A stretch of 64,000 nt of DNA from Pseudarthrobacter defluvii (GTDB lineage Bacteria; Actinomycetota; Actinomycetes; Actinomycetales; Micrococcaceae). This document shows, one piece after another, positions 61,049 through 64,000 of the stretch; position 1 is the stretch's first letter; every line of letters begins with the position of its first letter. The stretch lies in the NCBI RefSeq assembly GCF_030323865.1, contig NZ_CP066362.1, forward strand, positions 3,410,001 to 3,474,000, written 5' to 3'. A program made the translations under genes and the position numbers. The notes beneath the pieces were generated by a model, which saw nothing but the letters and a program-made list of their open reading frames with translations, was not told the origin of the DNA and searched no databases.

Positions 61049-62314
61049 GTGGGCAACGGGTTCGGAGAGAAACTCCGCGCGGAGCGCCTTGAGCGTGGAC
61101 TGACGCAGGCCGAACTGGGCAAGGACCTGTATTCACCCAGTTACATCTCACTGCTCGAGACGGGCCGGCGTGAACCGACCGCTGAAGTCATTGAAGAACT
61201 GGCCCGCAGGCTGGAGTTGGCACCCAAGGCGCTTGAAGCCTGGAGCCAACCTATTTCTGTCAGCGACGCTGAATACGTGCTTGCCGGCCTCTATGCACGC
61301 CAAGCCTGGGACCTTCGCGACTATCCCCTGGCGGCGAGTCATGCTGCCACCGCCGCCAAGATCGCCCTTGAAGGACGTAACACCAGCGCGTGGTGGAACA
61401 TGACCTATATGCAGGCCGAATGCCTCATCAAACAGGGCAACTGGCGCGAAGCCCAGAAGATCATGGAGCACCTGCTGGAGCACCCTATGGCAAGGGAGTC
61501 CGCGGGACTGGCGGTACGGGCGCACCAGATGCTTGCAGGCATCTATCAGGGGCAAGGCCAACTGAGCCTCGCAGTGGATCAGGGAATTCAGGCAGTGGAC
61601 CTCTGTAGGCAACTACCCAAGGGATCCACTCTTATCGTCAACGCCCATCACGCCCTGATCGGCGCTCTTGCGGAAAGCGGGCGGCTCGATGAGGCCTGGA
61701 AGTACTGTCTGGCCATGATCGATCACGTGGATGAGCTGTCTATGACCCAACTCGCCGGCGAGGTGGCCTGGGTCGTGGGAAACGTTGCCTTCATGCGGCA
61801 TGACTATGCAGAAGGTGTCAAGCACCACGAGCGCGCGGCCCGTCTACTGTCTCCGGCCAATGACATCGGCCTCTGGGCCCGGTTCAACAAGGCATCCGCG
61901 GCGGTGAGGCTTTCCTCGGGGATCGTTGAGCCGGAAACCCTGTCAGCGATCGAGCGCGCCGAACTGGCGTTGTCCATCGTGGGCGGCAACAAGTCCGACC
62001 AGCTGGAAGTTGCCTTTATTCGCGCCCGGTGGTTGTACCTCACCGGCGACATCGTTGCCGCAGTGGAGAAGCTGCGCGAAATCCACGCCGAGCGGGAACA
62101 CCTCGCAAAGCACACAGCCGGTGAAGTCTCCCTGCTGCTCGGCAAGTCACTCAAGGCCGCGGGTGATATCGACGAAGCACTGGTACACCTCGAGGAAGCC
62201 CAAAAGGCCTTTGCCGCGGCCGGCGCCCAGGACCGGGTCCAGCAGGCACTGGATGCGATCCTGGAAATCAAGCTCGCGCAAAAACGCGCCGCGGCAGCCG
62301 CCAAAGCCAGCTAG
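61049..62314 (+). CDS. XRE-family HTH regulator with TPR-like C-terminal domain (RRNPP-like architecture)
   Basis: A 421-residue cytoplasmic regulator. Residues about 4-60 are an XRE HTH: FGEKLRAERLERGLTQAELG, SPSYISLLETGRREPTAEVI. The remaining about 350 residues are helical repeats of TPR type. Visible units are YPLAASHAATAAKIALEGRN, WREAQKIMEHLLEHPMARES, QLSLAVDQGIQAVDLCRQLP, DYAEGVKHHERAARLL and DIDEALVHLEEAQKAFAAAG. GTG at 61049 is fixed by AAGGAGGAAA. HTH plus TPR is the plan of peptide-responsive RRNPP regulators (PlcR, Rgg, PrgX, NprR types). The divergent secreted-peptide gene makes a peptide ligand plausible. Many actinomycete XRE-TPR proteins have unknown ligands. Confidence 0.88.
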   Translation: MGNGFGEKLRAERLERGLTQAELGKDLYSPSYISLLETGRREPTAEVIEELARRLELAPKALEAWSQPISVSDAEYVLAGLYARQAWDLRDYPLAASHAATAAKIALEGRNTSAWWNMTYMQAECLIKQGNWREAQKIMEHLLEHPMARESAGLAVRAHQMLAGIYQGQGQLSLAVDQGIQAVDLCRQLPKGSTLIVNAHHALIGALAESGRLDEAWKYCLAMIDHVDELSMTQLAGEVAWVVGNVAFMRHDYAEGVKHHERAARLLSPANDIGLWARFNKASAAVRLSSGIVEPETLSAIERAELALSIVGGNKSDQLEVAFIRARWLYLTGDIVAAVEKLREIHAEREHLAKHTAGEVSLLLGKSLKAAGDIDEALVHLEEAQKAFAAAGAQDRVQQALDAILEIKLAQKRAAAAAKAS

Positions 62315-62331
62315 CCGACAAGCCCGCAAAC

Positions 62332-62377
62332 CAAAAGCCAGGTAAACCCACGCACTGCGGGGCTTACCTGGCTTTGG
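62332..62377. terminator. Bidirectional terminator between the regulator gene and purC
   Basis: AAAGCCAGGTAA (62334-62345) pairs perfectly with TTACCTGGCTTT (62364-62375). CC and GG extend the outer end across a bulge. T/A-rich flanks suit both convergent transcripts. Confidence 0.8.
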
Positions 62378-62385
62378 TCTAAAAG

Positions 62386-63324
62386 CTAGGAAAAGGTCTT
62401 TCCCGTGATCTTCTCGTACGCTTCGACGTACCGGCTGCGGGTGCGCTCCACAACGTCTGCGGGAAGCGCCGGCGGCGGGGTGTCGGAGGACTTGTCCCAG
62501 CCGGACTCGGCGGAGGTCAACCAGTCCCGCACGTACTGCTTGTCGTAGGAGGGCTGGGCCTGGCCGGGCTTGTAGGTGGAGGCGTCCCAGAACCGCGAGG
62601 AATCCGGCGTGAGTACCTCGTCGCCCAGCGTGATGGACCCGGAGACGGCGTCGTACCCGAATTCCACCTTGGTGTCGGCAAGGATGATGCCGCGCTCCCG
62701 GGCGATCTTTTCCGCCGTCGTGTAGATCTTCAGCGTCAGTTCGCTCAGGCGGGCAGCGATGTCATCTCCCACGAGCGCCACCACGGCGTCGTAGGTGATG
62801 TTCTCGTCGTGCTCGCCGATCAATGCCTTCGCCGACGGAGTGAAGATGGCGCGCTCCAGCCGCGATCCGTCCACCAGCCCCTCGGGCAGCGGGATGTTGC
62901 ACACGGTGCCGGAGGCCTTGTACTCCAGCAGCCCGGAACCCGTGAGGTAACCGCGGGCGATGCATTCCACCGGGAACATGTCCAGCTTCTTGCAGATCAT
63001 GGCCCGGCCCTCAACCTCGGCGGGCACGCCGTCCTCCACGGTCGAACCAAGTACGTGGTGCTCAACGCCCAACTGGTCGAACCACCAGAGGCTCAGCTGG
63101 GTGAGGATGCGTCCCTTGTCCGGGATTTCGCTGGACAGCACGTGGTCGTAAGCGCTGATGCGGTCGCTGGCCACCACCAGCACGCAGTCCTGGCCCACAC
63201 GCTGCAGGATGGACTGGTCGGCGGGCTCGTAGAGGTCGCGCACCTTGCCGGAGTAGATGTGCTTCCAGCCCGGCAAGTCCAGGGTCTGGGTAGCGTAACC
63301 GCGGTTCTCCGAAGTGTCAGTCAT
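62386..63324 (-). CDS. purC: Phosphoribosylaminoimidazole-succinocarboxamide synthase (SAICAR synthetase)
   Basis: A purine-pathway enzyme joining CAIR and aspartate with ATP. The 312-residue protein has the N-terminal [62 protein letters not shown], and the metal/ATP segment [14 protein letters not shown], then [11 protein letters not shown]. Length is normal for the eukaryote-like long form used by actinomycetes. It starts 1 bp after the purD stop, so the two are coupled. Confidence 0.95.
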   Translation of the reverse strand: MTDTSENRGYATQTLDLPGWKHIYSGKVRDLYEPADQSILQRVGQDCVLVVASDRISAYDHVLSSEIPDKGRILTQLSLWWFDQLGVEHHVLGSTVEDGVPAEVEGRAMICKKLDMFPVECIARGYLTGSGLLEYKASGTVCNIPLPEGLVDGSRLERAIFTPSAKALIGEHDENITYDAVVALVGDDIAARLSELTLKIYTTAEKIARERGIILADTKVEFGYDAVSGSITLGDEVLTPDSSRFWDASTYKPGQAQPSYDKQYVRDWLTSAESGWDKSSDTPPPALPADVVERTRSRYVEAYEKITGKTFS

Positions 63325-63325
63325 G

Positions 63326-64000
63326 TCAGGCCTTTGCTTTCACGATGGGCATTGAGCCGGTGGCGCCGTATGGAACCTTGATTTCCCCACGGGCGGCCTT
63401 GCGGGCGATGTCGCTGCGGAACTGCGAGCCTTCCAGCTGGACCAGTTCCACGCCGTCGTACGCTTTTTCGCGCGCCTCCACCAGGTCACTGCCCAGGGCG
63501 ACGACGGCCAGGACGCGGCCGCCGGCGGAAACCACTTTGCCATCCTCGTCCAGGGCGGTTCCGGCGTGGATGACGTGGACGCCTTCCAGCGCTTCCACCT
63601 TCTTGAGTCCGCGGATCCGGTCGCCGGTGCGGGGCTTGTCCGGGTAATTTTCCGAGGCGATGACGACGGCGACAGCAGTTTCCTTGGACCAGCGCAGCTC
63701 CTCTGCCTTGTCCAGTTCGCCCTTGGCAGCCGCCATGAGCAGCGCACCGAGCGGAGTCTTGAGCCGGGCAAGGACCGCCTGCGTCTCGGGGTCGCCGAAG
63801 CGGACGTTGAATTCGATGACGCGGGTTCCGCGTGAGGTGAGGGCCAAACCAACGAACAGCACGCCAACAAACGGGGTGCCGCGGCGGGCCATCTCGTTGA
63901 CGGTGGGCTGGGCCACCCGGTCCAGGACTTCCTGCACCAGGCCTTCGGGAGCCCACTCCAGCGGGGTGTAGGCGCCCATGCCCCCGGTGTTGGGGCCCTC
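63326..64000 (-). CDS. purD: Phosphoribosylamine-glycine ligase (GAR synthetase), C-terminal part
   Basis: The gene continues past the right edge; 224 C-terminal residues are seen. The visible part begins EGPNTGGMGAYTP, the conserved ATP-grasp motif of PurD, so the ATG at 63979 is internal. ATP-grasp metal ligands are in RVIEFNVRFGDPETQAVL. The C-terminal domain contains AVAVVIASENYPDKPRTGD and HAGTALDEDGKVVSAGGRVLAVVALG. It catalyses ligation of glycine to phosphoribosylamine and is upstream of purC in the same operon. Confidence 0.95.
   Translation of the reverse strand, partial: EGPNTGGMGAYTPLEWAPEGLVQEVLDRVAQPTVNEMARRGTPFVGVLFVGLALTSRGTRVIEFNVRFGDPETQAVLARLKTPLGALLMAAAKGELDKAEELRWSKETAVAVVIASENYPDKPRTGDRIRGLKKVEALEGVHVIHAGTALDEDGKVVSAGGRVLAVVALGSDLVEAREKAYDGVELVQLEGSQFRSDIARKAARGEIKVPYGATGSMPIVKAKA

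Overview
The window looks like chromosomal DNA of a high-GC actinomycete, most likely a Micrococcaceae member of the Arthrobacter/Pseudarthrobacter type. This is inferred from base composition, strong G/C bias at third codon positions, many GTG/TTG starts, GTGA/ATGA stop-start overlaps, and gene families. No species is claimed. I count 58 protein genes (two cut by the window edges) and one tRNA. I saw no rRNA, insertion sequence, CRISPR array or prophage.

Layout. 0-9.6 kb: end of an FMN-dependent lactate-type oxidoreductase, an ArsR-like regulator, AcuC, a KtrB/KtrA potassium uptake pair, ProC, a Ppx/GppA phosphatase with an SseB-like partner, and topoisomerase I. 9.7-16.7 kb: a large methyltransferase, two related lipoproteins, TrhO, a GNAT enzyme and a DEAH helicase with a DUF1998-type Cys cluster. 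16.8-22.7 kb: a compact tad (Flp pilus/secretion) operon in the order ssd-tadA-tadB-tadC-DUF4244-tadE-tadE-like. 22.8-30.3 kb: a family-A polymerase-like protein, a YegP-like protein, CoA-type NUDIX, Nth, a four-TM protein and acetyl-CoA synthetase. 30.5-42.8 kb: two sugar ABC importers, one of unknown substrate with a DeoR regulator, one with an alpha-galactosidase, a Gfo/Idh/MocA oxidoreductase and a LacI regulator. 42.9-45.4 kb: AroQ, a MarP-like protease and a GlxR/Crp regulator. 45.5-51.5 kb: an arabinoside importer with GH51 arabinofuranosidase and a LacI regulator. 51.6-60.3 kb: NUDIX, RidA, DUF4177, a class A PBP, a metallophosphoesterase and a paired ABC exporter. 60.4-64 kb: tRNA-Pro(CGG), a small secreted peptide divergent from an XRE-TPR regulator, and purC-purD.

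From memory, much of the backbone (topA, helicase, the tad/ssd block, nth and NUDIX, acs, marP, crp, RidA, class A PBP, metallophosphoesterase) parallels the M. tuberculosis Rv3646c-Rv3683 region. The sugar-catabolism blocks look like insertions into this backbone. None of the three sugar importers carries its own ATPase. The window encodes a GlxR-like protein and also contains one perfect and several near-perfect TGTGA-N6-TCACA sites upstream of acs and the sugar operons, which suggests global carbon control over local LacI/DeoR control.

The most interesting candidate system is at 60.6-62.3 kb. A 72-residue signal-peptide precursor carries the octapeptide VGNWPDPA twice, once at its extreme C-terminus, and the two copies differ only at synonymous sites. 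It is transcribed divergently from an XRE-HTH plus TPR-like regulator across a 128-bp region with inward-facing TTGACA boxes. The arrangement resembles peptide-pheromone/RRNPP-type signalling; function is inferred, not shown.
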